Notes: a model not told the origin generated them from the letters alone. Positions 1-10,929 are shown, numbered from the stretch's first letter. The stretch: 64,000 bases of DNA from Perca fluviatilis (GCF_010015445.1 NC_053118.1:20725437-20789436); one strand, 5' to 3'. Translations and numbers: made by a program.

Positions 1-12
1 TCGGGTCCTGAG

Positions 13-245
13 TAGGGGTGTCACGATACCAAAAATTCAGTAGTCGGTGCCAATACCAGTAAAATAACACGATTCTCGATGCCAATTTCGATACCACGGT
101 AAAAAAAAAAAAAGGAGTTTCTAAGATTCCATGTCCTTGAACTTGAAACATGAACTTCTTTATTAAAATATTTGAAAAATATCTCTTCTACCCTCTGCAT
201 TTCTTTTATTTTACTCCCTTCTTTTCTCTTTAAACATAAGAACCC
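13..245. repeat. hAT-like interspersed repeat fragment
   Basis: The stretch opens with TAGGGGTGTCACGATACC and continues with repeated 'cgatacc/gccaatacc' phrases before an A-run at 101-113. This start resembles the TAGGGG-type termini of teleost hAT-derived non-autonomous elements. No matching right terminus is visible, so it is either truncated or it blends into the AT-rich DNA that follows. No coding content is recognised. Confidence 0.5.
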
Positions 246-839
246 TGGAGAAAGGCTTGCTACTCACCCTAAGACACAACATTCTCCTCTTCAACCTTAT
301 CAATTAAGAAAAGGGAAAATAATGTACACCACCCACAGTTATTTGCTGTTCTGTAATTCCACGCCATTTATCAAAACAAGCCCCTTGCACGGTGAATTTC
401 CATAAACCTGTAACAGCACTGCTTTATCATTTAATTGGTCCCCAGTGAGAGAGACACCTTAACATGCAAATAATACAGAAGCTCTGAATTAAAAGCAGAA
501 TACACAGGCAGAAAAGCTATTGAATTCACAAGTGGTTGTCTGACAACTGTGGTGCTCTTGCTTAAAGAGTTTTCAATTTTCTTCAGGTTAACAAAAAGAC
601 AGAAGTCCAGCATGTGTAGAGATAAGCACATTTCTTTTTTAGTGTTTATGATTCAGAGGTTATTATTGATTTCACAGCAGCCTGGGACAATACTCGACTC
701 CCACAAGGCATCAAAGAACAGACACAACGGTCACAAAGACAGCAAGCAACAGTCAAAAAGCTATGTCTATTTGCAATGTAACATACTGCCAAAATACCAT
801 ACTTCATTAGGTTTCTTAGCACACTGTGAGGGAGAAAAG
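246..839. other. No recognised feature
   Basis: This is moderately AT-rich DNA. Short open frames occur on both strands but none has a recognisable domain. I see no TIR, TSD or tandem repeat. Confidence 0.6.
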
Positions 840-859
840 TACGGTGGCCCTGAGAGGCC

Positions 860-985
860 ACAGCACACAACAATAAGACAACACATGCAAATAAACCACA
901 GCACGCAATAATAAGACAACACATGAAAATAAACCACAGCACGCAATAATAAGACAACACATGCAAATAGCCCACACCACAACGG
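860..985. repeat. 38-bp minisatellite, left arm of FB1
   Basis: There are about three units of 38 bp. The octamer ATGCAAAT falls at 885-892 and 961-968, and a one-base variant (ATGAAAAT) at 923-930. The spacing is exactly 38 bp. It is the inverted counterpart of the five-unit array at 2230-2420. Confidence 0.9.
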
Positions 986-1210
986 AAGTGTTTCCAGGGG
1001 ACACTTTTAAGTGATGCACACGAGCCTCAACCATTGGCTTTCCGGTACATAGACAGACCAACAACAGGACAATTTTAACAATTTTCGTCATTTTATTCAT
1101 CACTAAATTCACTTCTGAATACATTTTAGGCGAGAAATTAACTCTTTAGATTTCAAATATAGGCTAAATGGGTATCTCTCTCCCCGACGCCTCTGTCTGC
1201 TGCGCTGTGG

Positions 1211-1230
1211 CTGTGTGTGTGTGTGTGTGT
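1211..1230. repeat. (TG)n microsatellite, short
   Basis: A short TG run lies inside FB1 and is followed by an imperfect tgcgtgcg tail. Confidence 0.9.
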
Positions 1231-1638
1231 CTGCGTGCGTAGGCGGCGATTTATGTTTTCCCCCGTGGGTGCTCACGGGCGCACGCCCTTCAAAAAAAAA
1301 AATAGTCAAAAATTGTTTGCACTTCAGAACGTTAGGAAATGGACAGCGGCTGACACGAACACATGCACCTATTAACTCAATAATTTAGCCGTAAAGCATG
1401 CTTTCAACTCAGGACAACGCCACTTCTCACAAATACAGATAGGATTGGAGATGAAAAGATTAACTGACACGTAACTGCGATCAGCTTCGTGGGAAATTAA
1501 GAATCAATGACACCAACATAACCAAACACACAATGACAGACGCTCCACTTAGCACCAACTGCAATGTTTAATTTTAAATGACTGTAGCCTACTGGAAGTC
1601 TGGCACACGTAGGGTGCTCAGTATTTTATTATTATGTA

Positions 1639-1640
<2 letters not shown>

Positions 1641-1708
<68 letters not shown>
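1641..1708. repeat. (TG)34 microsatellite in FB1 loop
   Basis: An uninterrupted TG dinucleotide run of 68 bp in the FB1 loop, followed by GGCCGGCCGGCC at about 1712-1723. Confidence 0.98.
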
Positions 1709-1709
<1 letters not shown>

Positions 1710-2229
1710 TGGCCGGCCGGCCAGTGAGGTTGTTAAGCCTGCAAGCGCTTGTGGAGTTTAACTCCAAAAATGCAGCTAACCACAGGTTCCCGTTAATCTT
1801 ATGATGGACATGTGTTGTGATATTTAAACAAATAAAATGGCGAAATAAAAGCCTCTTATTTACGAGACCGGTCTGAGAGACCTCCAGCTTACAGTGGGGT
1901 GTCCGAGCAGGACTGTCTGAGTGATGAGCTAGCGGCCCCGGCAGGCGCTAGCTGGCTGTCGCGTCACTTTATGGAGCTACTCAATTCCGAAAACTTTGAG
2001 GCAAATTGTCCATTCGGCAACAATTTTCGCAAGACTGCCTATATTCGAAATCTAAAGAGTTCATTTCTCACCTAAAACGTATTCAGAAGTGAATTTAGTG
2101 ATGAATAAAATGGCGAAATTTTTTAAAATTGTCCTGTTGTTGGTCTGTCTATGTACTGGAAAGCCAATGGTTGAGGCACGTGTGCATCACTTAAAAGTGT
2201 CCCCTGGAAACACTTCCGTTGTGGTGTGG

Positions 2230-2420
2230 GCTATTTGCATGTGTTGTCTTATTAGTGCGTGCTGTGGTTTATTTGCATGTGTTGTCTTATTAGTGCGTGC
2301 TGTGGTTTATTTGCATGTGTTGTCTTATTAGGGCGTGCTGTGGTTTATTTGCATGTGTTGTCTTATTAGTGCGTGCTGTGGTTTATTTGCATGTGTTGTC
2401 TTATTATTGCGTGCTGTGGC
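2230..2420. repeat. 38-bp minisatellite, right arm of FB1, five octamer motifs
   Basis: Five units of 38 bp. The octamer ATTTGCAT is perfect in each, at 2233, 2271, 2309, 2347 and 2385. This array has two more units than the inverted array in the left arm, so copy number has changed after the arms formed or differs between arms. Confidence 0.93.
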
Positions 2421-2489
2421 CTCTCAGGGCCACCGTAGAAAAGAGGGAGAAGTATACGTAGGTACTGTCTAACAACGAGAGTTCTAATT

Positions 2490-2760
2490 TAGGGCTGCAT
2501 CTGCCGATTGTTTTCATTGTCGATATAATTTCTCGATTATTCGATTAGTTGTTTGGTCTATAACATCAACATCAATGTCAGAAAATTGTGAAATTTTTTT
2601 TGGGGAATTAAGTTTCCCAATGCCCATGATGACGTCCTCAAATGTCTTTTTTTTGTTCATGACTCAAAGATATTCAGTTTACTGTCATAGAGGAGTGAAG
2701 AAAATATTCACATTCAAGGAGCTGGAATCAGAATTTTTGACAAAATTACTCAAAAGTTTT
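2490..2760. mobile_element. hAT-like MITE, truncated (same family as 41410-41764)
   Basis: It begins TAGGGCTGCATCTGCCGATT and contains the phrases 'tagttgtttggtctataa', 'atgacgtcctcaaatgtc', 'cagtttactgtcatagag' and 'agctggaatcaga'. These occur in the same order in the fuller copy at 41410-41764. The right terminus is missing. No coding potential is seen. Confidence 0.8.
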
Positions 2761-3109
2761 TCCTCCATGAACGCTGCAGGTCAGAGGAAGGCCTCAGGTC
2801 ATGGTCACCTTCTGGTGTGACATTGTTACATGTTTTCATTGCAATGTGTCTAAATGTCTAATAAATGTGTTTCTGCCACATGTAACCTGTGACTCTCTAT
2901 CCCTGAAAGTGACAGTGACTGGTAGGGTTGAGGTTGGATGACTTTGTTGTTTACTCTGCAGGGAGAAGTCCATTTATCATACGGAGAGGAGGAGGTGTGA
3001 GTGGGAGTAGTCTGATGACATGGACTGCTGCACCACAGAGAACTGCTGTATGTGTATATATTTTAGGTATATGTGCAAAAGACGTGTTTGTTAATGAGTA
3101 ATATTGATA
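2761..3109. other. No recognised feature
   Basis: Unique-looking DNA with short open frames only. It includes CT/GA-rich stretches but no boundary signals. Confidence 0.5.
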
Positions 3110-3700
3110 ATAATTCTAATTCTAATTCTACCCAATCAAGCTAGATAAAAGATGGTTTGATAAAAGGGTAAAATGTATTGCTGCACACATCATTGTGGTT
3201 TGTATGAGAAAGTTGGTTTGTCTTCTTTATACAACTGTAGAATGAAGCACTGGTATATTTGTATTCTTTATAAGGCTGTATTGCACAAACTGCCTCTTTA
3301 TTTATGTTCTCTACTGACGCCTAAATCTATTAATAGCTGCAGCCTGAGGTCACACATACAGATTATGTACGTCATTCCTCGACCCGTACTGTGTTTGGTA
3401 AAAGTGCTTTTAAATGTTTTGCTGGTGTGAGCTACAAAGTCACCTCAAACTAGATTATTTCATTAGCATGGAAGATTTTAAAAACAGCATTAAGGACTTT
3501 CTGACCACTGAATGCACACGGCCTGTTGCTGAACTCGGATCATTGATTTTTTGATGTAATTTGCTGTTTTAGTCTGTCGTTTGTTTGTTTTTATGTTGAA
3601 ACTTTTTATGTTGCTGTCTTGGCCAGGACTCCCTTATAAAAGAGACTCTGAGTCTTAATGGTGATATTCCTGGTAAAATTAAAGCAAAATAAAAACATTG
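3110..3700 (+). pseudogene. Non-LTR retrotransposon 3' end (decayed reverse-transcriptase C-terminus and tail)
   Basis: The + strand reads VFGKSAFKCFAGVSYKVTS at 3391-3450, then after frame breaks ISMEDFKNSIKDFLTTECT at about 3462-3518. In many teleost LINE ORF2 proteins the end has this pattern: an 'FGKSAF' block, a tryptophan-rich block, then a 'DFK..I..F' terminal helix. It is followed by a 3' tail ending in 'cttggccaggactccctt', 'aaaagagactctgagtctt' and an A-rich end at about 3680-3693. The element is 5'-truncated and has stop codons, so it is inactive. The clade cannot be fixed from this fragment. Confidence 0.7.
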
Positions 3701-5440
3701 GGCACACTCTTTTTAGTTAAGACAGGTAAACAGGACATCTCAATCTCATTTTTTTTGCAATGTTTATTAAAAGGAAAGACATACCTGTTTTCGTTGCTCA
3801 AAGTTAGGGCTCAGGTCAAATATGTCCTGGAGGCCTGCTTACTGTGTAAATTAGCCCAAAGAAAAGTAATCAATATCCGCGATTGATCCCACTAATCTGC
3901 GATACAGCTGTAGCCAGTGGCATTACTGTCCCGGGAGGAATTGTTTTGATTTGTGTCCTTTTTAAAAAAGAAAAAAAAAAGAAAATTGCATAGATTTTTT
4001 TTTACGGTTGCACTGAAAATGTAATTGTTTTCTTTTGACTGTTTAGGCTGTCACAGTGGTACACAGGTGGCTATTACTTTAGAGTAATGGATAGCACTAG
4101 TAGGATTGTCCCACTGTTGGCAACAAGTCAAGCTAGTAGAGAAACCTCTCCTGCATCTTTCCCAGTTTTGTCACTTTCAGACAGCATTAAAAAGCTACTT
4201 GTAAAGAGACGCTTTAAGCTTGAGAGGCATAATACACCATTGCAAAAAAATGGGGAAAGTAGCAGAACATTTAGTAGAACATTTTGTGGGGCTGTTTTGC
4301 ATTTTTCAGCTTGAGTAATGAAGTGTTCATGACAACATTTTAAGTGTACACTAATTTACATGTACCATAGCTCTGACTGAGCAAACCACAATTTTACATA
4401 CTGCATTTAAAAAAAAGGGGTTATTCTTGCTTTTATGCTGTGATGATGTCATATGGGATGGAATCATATACAACTCAAGGGTTGTATCATTCCAGAGTTG
4501 CTTGTACAGTATAAGGATTAAATGTTGTGTGCATGGTCATATAGCACTAGAAGCTGTTACGGTAACACAACACTGACATATCACCTCACAAAGTTGGTTT
4601 GGCAAACTGTTTCAGTGTCTTTCAACTCCCTAGGGCAAATATGTAGCTGTTTAGCTGTTAAATGCTCCAACGTGTTCACCAGCTAGATGCTAACTTTGTC
4701 TGTTGGCTGTTTGCTGCTAGGCAGTAAGCACACAGTGGGTTTATGCAGTTGATGAGAGTTGTGTGAGAGTTCACCAGTAAAGTTGCATGGCGTAAAACCA
4801 GAAAAATTTGCCAAAAGATGCTATAAAGGTCTGTAGAGTTGTGGGCAGTTGCAGAGTCGGGTTACAATTATCTGTGGGGTTGTCACTGTAATGTGACAGC
4901 ATCTTCTGTCCCATCACATGTAGTCATGGGGTCCGCGGTTTGTCTAAAAATAAAAATAATGAGTGCAGGCAGCTTTACATTTCATTACCTTGAACGACTG
5001 ACTTTGTTATGACGCATATGTTTGCCTTTTAAGGCACCTCTTTATTATTTAGCAGTTAGCACCAATATTTCAGAGCTTTTAATTACATTTTAAATGTTGA
5101 CGTGAGAGTTATTAACAAGTTGGTCATTATGGTAACTTCTACCTGAACGCAGCATTAGCCCCCAGGGTTAAAGTCAAGGGGTTAACAGTGTACAATAACT
5201 CAGCCTGCAGTTGGCCACTGCCACGTGAAAAGGAGCTACTCTACCTCAAGGCAGCCTTTGCTGTGAGTGCCACAGCGTGGAATACCCTGGTTTAAGAGCA
5301 TTCACAGTGGTAGAGGTTTAACAGTGTCTTTGATTACCTGTGTGGACAAGGACATGCTGACTGAGTTCTACTGCGCTCTGACTGATTGGCCCCCACGGAC
5401 AGATGGACTCACTGATTGGCCCTCGGCCTACAGATGGCAG
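3701..5440. other. No gene recognised; possibly old repeat DNA
   Basis: No domain-bearing ORF is seen. The ORF at 4087-4314 has no family resemblance I can name. The block at about 4690-5200 has a style I suspect belongs to an old interspersed repeat, but I found no terminal repeats to support this. Confidence 0.4.
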
Positions 5441-5499
5441 CAAGCAGGAAGTCCTCATAAAGAGAGAGGGATGTTCAATCTTGCAGCTCCCCAGACAAC

Positions 5500-5810
5500 T
5501 ACAACCTGCCTTCTGCTGAGCCCTATCTATTTCTTGGGGTGTGTTTTTTTTCTTCTTCTGTTTCTGCCTCTTTTTGTTGCCGTTTATCTCACTGTTTCAG
5601 CTCTCTTTTCGCACCTCTCTGCTGCCTACTTCCAATTGTGTTCATATCCAGTCTTTCTGTCTCTCTAAGTTTCGCCTTTCCTCTCTCTAACACTGTTTCA
5701 GACTCCACACTCTCTTATATCTTTCATTTTTTTTAATTTCTCCTCACTTTCTGTTGGCAGCGCTGTCCTTTTTCCTTTCTCTCTCCTCTCTTTTCCCTAC
5801 AGCAGCTTTG
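5500..5810. repeat. Pyrimidine-rich low-complexity DNA
   Basis: The + strand is dominated by C and T with short ctct runs. The ORFs reported across it are serine/leucine/phenylalanine-rich translations of this bias. Confidence 0.8.
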
Positions 5811-5929
5811 AGAAAATTGTCTTCTGTGTGAAACGAGACAGAGGAGATTGGCGAGTGAGTGAGAGTGAGACTCTGTAAAGAGGTTGTAAAAATGACTCCT
5901 CCATTGGGAAATACCCACAGCTGTATTAA

Positions 5930-6095
5930 GATCTCCTCGTCTCCTTGTCTTTTAAACGCCTCTCATTCTCCAGCTAATTGTTTGGAAGCCAGGCCTGTAA
6001 ATCCCAAGTGAGATCTGGCACTACTCATTGAATTAGCCCGGAGTTACAGCTATATCTCTCTTTTATCAATCTTTGAAAGAGGAATACATCTTTTC
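5930..6095. other. Candidate conserved non-coding DNA (inference)
   Basis: A repeat-free block with balanced composition and homeodomain-like cores ('agctaattg', 'tgaattag'). It stands out from the low-complexity DNA on both sides. This is an impression only; alignment with other fish genomes would decide it. Confidence 0.25.
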
Positions 6096-6099
6096 ACCC

Positions 6100-6985
6100 T
6101 CCCCCCTTTTCCCCCTAATCTGTTACAGTCCCTCTGTATTTCTCCCTCCATTTTCTGCCTCAAAAAAATAATTTCTGCTTAATACATTTCACTGAGCAAC
6201 AGGGAAAATGACAAGGATTCAGATCATGTTACATCACTTAATCCACTGAGCCATAGGGATTCCTCCTAATACTTCAATATCTAAATATGCTTAATCAGAA
6301 CTTTGAGAGCAGAGAGCAGAACAGAGGTGAAGACCCCAGTGTGGGCAGATACTGTCTCTCCTTTTAGACCGTTTGTCATCTCCACCTCATAATGCATGAA
6401 ACCAGGGTATAGCTTATCAATGAGGCCAGGCTTTGTAGGAGACTTTGATTGAAGTTAAAGCCCAAACCCACTGGAAGCAATTTACTGAAATGTGTCATTT
6501 CTAGCTGCTAATCCAAGGCTTGTATGACACACTGCAGGTGGCACTTTGGAAGTGTTGGCAGCGGTCACTGCTTTATGTCACCACAATACCACGTACCATT
6601 ACAGAACACTTTGTGAGACAATATTTTACGGACCATATTGTTCATGTTTTGAAATTGTGTTTAATTTTCATAAATGTTAAAATAAATTGCTGTATTTGTT
6701 TTTTAACATTCGAAAAAAACAAAAAATTTAGAAGGCATCAAGGTGAATGTCCTGCTTTTACGTATAAGCGTCTTGACAGTGTGATATTGAAGGAGCCAGA
6801 GAGTCCAAAACAGAGGAAGCTGTCATAGCCAGTTACCTTTTTTTGCACCATTCATTTTTACATTACATTGCGCTGCCAGAGCGTAAACTGCTCCACAAGA
6901 GATAGATGGTTTTCAGAGACAGGAGACAATAGTAAAAATGTGTCTCTTGAAATTGTGTTCAGTAATTGTTAGTTAGTTAGCAACC
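6100..6985. other. No recognised feature
   Basis: Mostly AT-rich unique-looking DNA. No domain, TIR or tandem repeat is visible. Confidence 0.5.
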
Positions 6986-6990
6986 AAAAC

Positions 6991-7027
6991 TAGCTAGCTT
7001 GCTAACTGTCAGTTAGCAAGCTAGCTA
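6991..7027. repeat. Perfect 16-bp hairpin with 5-nt loop
   Basis: The arm TAGCTAGCTTGCTAAC (6991-7006) and its exact reverse complement (7012-7027) are separated by TGTCA. It ends 8 bp before the TSD of the hAT element at 7044. The sequence is built from repeated 'gctag/gttag' steps, so it could be a product of simple-repeat evolution. Confidence 0.95.
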
Positions 7028-7043
7028 TTATGACTGTCTAGAG

Positions 7044-7461
7044 CACGTGTGTCAAACTCAAGGCCTGTGGGCCAAATCCGGCCCCTCGCAAATTTGGATC
7101 TGGCCAGCATAACAATTTAGGTTCACAATACATTTTGGCTCGCCTAGTTGTGCTCGAAACAAAAATGAAAAAAATAAATTCATATCGCAATTACGCAACA
7201 CTCAACGCAGTGTTTGTAGTCTACTTTTAAAAATGTAATCAGAATGCATTGTTGACTAAATTCTATGATGGCTAGGGAACATTTTTGCTGACTCTTTTAG
7301 GGCTTTATGTGGGCCAAATGTGAAAGTATGTGAAACGTTCAGTCAGAAATAATTGACTTTTTCGATTAATAAAAGCATATCAATAAACTATACATGTCTG
7401 GCCCCTGAAGTGAGTCTCATTTTCTAGTGTGTCCCTTAGTGAGATTGAGTTTGACACCCCG
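7044..7461. mobile_element. hAT (Charlie-type) MITE with perfect 8-bp TSD
   Basis: The left end is CACGTGTGTCAAACTCAAGG and the right end, reversed, is CGGGGTGTCAAACTC. These match the 'CAGGGGTGTCAAACTC' style of hAT-Charlie ends. The 8-bp sequence GTCTAGAG directly flanks both sides (7036-7043 and 7462-7469), which is the duplication length expected for hAT. At 418 bp with no transposase it is non-autonomous. Confidence 0.93.
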
Positions 7462-7598
7462 GTCTAGAGCTAGCATATTACCGACTGACAAGCATGTTAG
7501 CGGTTAACTCGCCAGCTACGTCAATTTTGCAAGAATGACAAAGGGACATCTAACTCGTTTTACAATAATTCTGATTCATCATCCGGTTGTGTACTCCT

Positions 7599-8826
7599 AA
7601 AAATAGAATATAATGCCTTTTATTGTCATTATACACATGTACAACGAGATTTAAAAGTAACTCCTTTTTCCAGTGCCAACATGTACGTAAAAGAAATGTA
7701 ACAACATGGAATAAAATAAAATAAAATAAGTATTGCAAAAAGAAAACAAAAGGGGGGGGGGCGGGGGTAAGTTGCACAGTTCTAAGGCTATATACATATA
7801 TATAAAAAATTAAATAGAAAGATGGGTATGGTTTTATATACAGTGCGATATGCAGTGTGGAGTATTGATATTGCACAGTATACAGATATTGCACATTGGT
7901 GAAATTGCACAGTATTATCAATAGTATTAAATATTAAATATTGCACAGTAGGTGGGTAGAGCAAAATCCAGGGGTCTGGGGGTTAGACTGTGAAGTCAGT
8001 GCATGTTTGAGTTCAAAGTGATTATGGCTTTCGGAAAGAAACCGTTCTTGAGTCGGTTAGTCCTTGTTCTGATGCACCTGTAGCGCCTCCCTGGGGGCAA
8101 ACAGGTCAAACAGATCAAAGCCAGGTTGGGAGCTGTCCTTGGTGATGTTTTCTGCTCTGCTGAGGCAGCGGGAGGTGTAGATGTCCATCAAGGAGGGGAG
8201 AGGGCAGCCAATGATCCTCTGTGCTGCCTTTCCTCTCTGAAGCCTCTCCCTGTCTGCCGCGGTGCAGCTGCCGTACCATACTGTAATACAGTACGTCAGC
8301 AGGCTCTCGATGGACCAGCGGTAGAAGGTCAGCAGCAGGTTGGAGTCCAGGTTGTGCTTCCTGAGTACCCTCAGGAAGTGTAGCCGCTGTTTAGCCTTCT
8401 TGATGACCGCTGTGATGTTGTCTGTCCAGGAGATAAGGACGCAGAGAAACCGGAAGGTGTGGACCCTCTCCACACACAACACCAGGCTGCCAAGTTCAGG
8501 ACCTCCTCTCTGTAGGCTGCCTCGTCTCCCTTTGAGTTGAGTCCGACCACTGTGGTATCGTCAGCAAACTTGACGATGAGGTTGTTGTTGTGGGCCGGAC
8601 TGCAGTCATGGGTGTAGAGACAGTACAGGAGGGGACTCGGCACACAGCCCTGTGGGGAGCCGGTGCTCAGCGTGCGAGTGGAGGAGAGGTGCGGGCCGAA
8701 TCTCACCGACTGGGGCCGGTTGGTGAGAAAGTCCTTTATCCAGGCACAGTCCTTGATGTGCTAAAGAACCAGTCTCTCGAAGGACTTCATGATTACCGGG
8801 GTGAGGGCCACAGGACGGTAATCATG
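7599..8826 (-). mobile_element. L2/CR1-type LINE, 5'-truncated and internally deleted
   Basis: On the minus strand this holds the end of a reverse-transcriptase ORF, then about 450 bp of 3' UTR ending in 'tgacaataaaaggcattat' near 7605-7630. Coding and UTR are in the expected order. The 5' part is absent beyond about 8826, where the reading 'YRPVALTPVIMKSFERLVL' begins. The poly-T-like 'ataaaataaaataaaat' at 7711-7728 lies in the UTR. Confidence 0.85.
8057..8826 (-). pseudogene. Reverse-transcriptase fragment of the LINE
   Basis: Three pieces can be read in order on the minus strand. First, a piece near 8760-8826 reads 'PVALTPVIMKSFERLVL'. Second, within 8371-8706 are 'STGSPQGC', '[17 protein letters not shown]' and the catalytic 'FADDT' (codons at 8554-8568). 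Third, 8057-8482 reads '[10 protein letters not shown]', '[18 protein letters not shown]', 'ESLLTYCITVWYGSCTAAD' and 'IIGCPLPSLMDIYTSRCL'. Family members normally have about 100 residues between 'FERLVL' and the 'DFLTNRP' block, and a further stretch between 'LAAWC' and 'VERVHTF'. Both are missing here, and the frame changes between pieces. The gene is dead, but its strand and identity are clear. Confidence 0.88.
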
Positions 8827-8829
8827 ACT

Positions 8830-10478
8830 TATAAAAGTTTTGATACTATAATCAAACATTTAAATATTGTTTCACAGGGTTTCTAAATTCATGTGAAACT
8901 TCTGATATCATATTCCAAATGAGTTTATTTTAAGAAACTTGAGCCCAAGGACAAGAGACTAATTTAATTCAACTTTACTAACAAATTAGTCGGAAACCTT
9001 GCTGAAGAAACTTCTTAAAACAGCCTCACAACACTTAGCCAGCAACCTTGAGTAGTGGTGGTGTACGGAGGAGTCAAACCAAGGTGAAAAGACTCTACGT
9101 CAGGAAGTGGAGATAGTGCCAAGAAAACAACTGAAATTAAGTAAATTGTTGCTTTTTGTACGTGAGTCAAATTCAGCACTGAGCCAACAACCTTGACAAG
9201 ATGGTATATTTATACACATAAGTCAAAGTTAAAGTGTGTACAATGTGAGCCAAGGGGACTTTGGAGTAAAGTGTTGCCATCCGTTTGTATGTAAGCAAAT
9301 TTAAGCCAAGTTAGTTTGACTGATATGGATATTACTGGGCTGGATATTACCATAGAAGCAAGTTTTTCCATATTCATGCTGATTATTTTGGTCTCTTTAC
9401 ACAAAGCAGGATAAAATACTGCCTGCTGAACAGTTAGAAACCAATCATTGGCTTTGATGTGAAGCCTTGGCAGACAGCAAGGGTGAGAGAAGTGAGGGGG
9501 AGGGAAGGGAGAACGAGTGTTTGTGGGAAAAAGAAGAGCAGAGAGAAAGAAAAAAAAAAAGCCGCACACAGATGAAGGGAACAAGAGAGAAAGCCAGAGA
9601 AAAGAGGGTGCGCGTACTTGAGAAGGACCCAGTCACAGAGTGAGACAGAGAGTTAAAAGAGCGTCCGTTCTGGTCAAGATGAGATGGTTGATTGTGTGTG
9701 GAGGGCATCCGGGAAGTATCTGGAGTGAATTGGAAGAGCTTCCCGTCCTTTGAGAGCATCTCTTTTAATCATGGCTGTTGGGGCTGTGGGAACCAGCCTC
9801 GCCACGGAGAGGACACTGTTAATTAGACGGCATGTTTCTGCACATCCCTGTACAGTCAACACCCTGCACGACGAGGATTACACTGTTTCTGTCTCACGCA
9901 CACAAACACACACAACTTCACAATCATGCTCGCTCTCTTCCAGCTTTTTCATAAACATGCAAATATACAAATATCTTACACACATAAACACATATGCATT
10001 TATGTTTACACACATCCAATTGGGATGAGCTGTTTTTCTTAACTTGTGACCACAGCCAATGTAACAATGTACTGTTTGTCTTCACTAATCAAATTATTGA
10101 CATGTTTATGTGATCGTGATTGTTGGGGCTTTTCCTTTTGCAACATTGCACAATTACCCCATTTATGTGACTGATGCACCAGCAGTTTAGGCAGCAAGAA
10201 TGTGGCTTTATTTTTTAACTAGCCTTATGTTGCTGTTAAAAACTCGCTCATAAAAAAAAAAAATCTGATTTTCAAACGTCTATTAAAGCTTACACATGCT
10301 GCTAATTGGCATTAAACTTAATGAGTCATTTGTGTACAGATGCCTTTGTACCTGAGATTCGCAGTTTGTTGCAGGTGCAATAAAATGAATGGAATATACT
10401 CTCAAAAGCATCATAAACAAACACAAGAAGAAGGAAAAGGGATCACAAGTGAAATATACACCACCAGAATGTCCTGTT
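8830..10478. other. No gene recognised; purine-rich patch at 9480-9660
   Basis: Unique-looking DNA apart from a GA-rich patch (about 9480-9660) that yields proline/serine-rich ORFs on the opposite strand. A short CA-rich stretch lies at about 9896-9920. A homeodomain-like TTAATTAGA lies near 9819-9827. Confidence 0.5.
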
Positions 10479-10495
10479 AGAAGTATGTGGACACT
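10479..10495. repeat. Left TSD of SINE
   Basis: This 17-bp sequence recurs at 10677-10693 with one mismatch (GTGGACACT against GTGAACACT). Confidence 0.9.
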
Positions 10496-10676
10496 GTGGC
10501 CGGGTTGGATCAGTTGGTAGAGCATGCGCACATATATAGAGGTTTACTCCTCGAAGCAGCGGCCGCAGGTTCGACTCCAACCTGCAGCCCTTTGCTGCAT
10601 GTCATTCCCATTCTCTCTCCCCTTTCATGTCTTCATCTGTCCTGTGGAATTAAAGGCCTAAAATGCTTTAAAAAAA
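10496..10676 (+). mobile_element. tRNA-derived SINE with 17-bp TSD
   Basis: The head has a pol III A-box-like TTGGTAGAGCATG and a B-box-like GGTTCGACTCC at the spacing seen in tRNA-derived SINEs. A tRNA-unrelated body follows ('ctttgctgcatgtcatt', 'taaaggcctaaaatgc') and it ends in an A-rich tail at about 10670-10677. A 17-bp direct repeat flanks it, which shows insertion by target-primed reverse transcription. It is not a functional tRNA gene. Confidence 0.93.
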
Positions 10677-10693
10677 AGAAGTATGTGAACACT
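10677..10693. repeat. Right TSD of SINE
   Basis: Second copy of the 17-bp target duplication, immediately after the SINE A-tail. Confidence 0.9.
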
Positions 10694-10859
10694 TATAAAT
10701 TACATTCATATCCCCTTCTCTGTGAGATTGTTGAACATCTACTTCCAAAACCACAAGCTTTAAAATCCTGCTATAACACTATGCTCCCCTAGGAAGGCTT
10801 TCCATTGGGTTAGGGTTAGTTAGGTCGGCCCATGATAAGGGGGCCTTCCGGTTACACCC

Positions 10860-10925
10860 AAAGGTGTTGAGTGAAAGAGAGGCAAAATTGTAAAGTGCTT
10901 TGGATAAACAGATGTGAGTCTTTAT
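10860..10925 (+). repeat. Possible LINE/SINE tail remnant
   Basis: The phrase 'ttgtaaagtgctttggata' is typical of the 3' part of teleost SINE/LINE families. There is no clear head, tail or TSD, so this is only a remnant call. Confidence 0.35.
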
Positions 10926-10929
10926 GTAA

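Larger units (their letters stand above)
842..2435. mobile_element. FB1: long-arm foldback DNA transposon, TA-flanked
   Basis: The ends are inverted copies of CGGTGGCCCTGAGAGGCCA, each bordered by TA (840-841 and 2436-2437). The inverted arms run about 842-1160 and 2040-2435, so both strands translate to nearly the same peptide at 816-1124 (-) and 2089-2331 (+). Each arm carries a 38-bp minisatellite near its outer end and a conserved module containing AGAAGTGAATTTAGTGATGAA-like sequence near its inner end. The loop holds a (TG)34 tract and a GC-richer block. No transposase is present, so it is non-autonomous. The TA flanks fit Tc1/mariner-type insertion, but the superfamily is not certain. 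Confidence 0.85.

Noticed and set aside
860..985. CRISPR-like array of spaced repeats
   Set aside because: Units are contiguous and nearly identical with no unique spacers, and the context is a eukaryotic transposon.
816..2331. A small secreted-looking peptide ('KIVLLLVCLCTGKP') encoded on both strands
   Set aside because: It appears twice only because the foldback arms are inverted copies. The hydrophobic part and Cys-rich tail come from the 38-bp minisatellite.
4690..5200. Known interspersed repeat
   Set aside because: The text felt familiar but I could find no terminal repeats, tail or second copy in the window to support it.
10496..10590. tRNA gene
   Set aside because: A-box- and B-box-like strings are present, but the body, A-tail and 17-bp TSD show a SINE. 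The SINEs at 34846-35107 and 55233-55448 were judged the same way.
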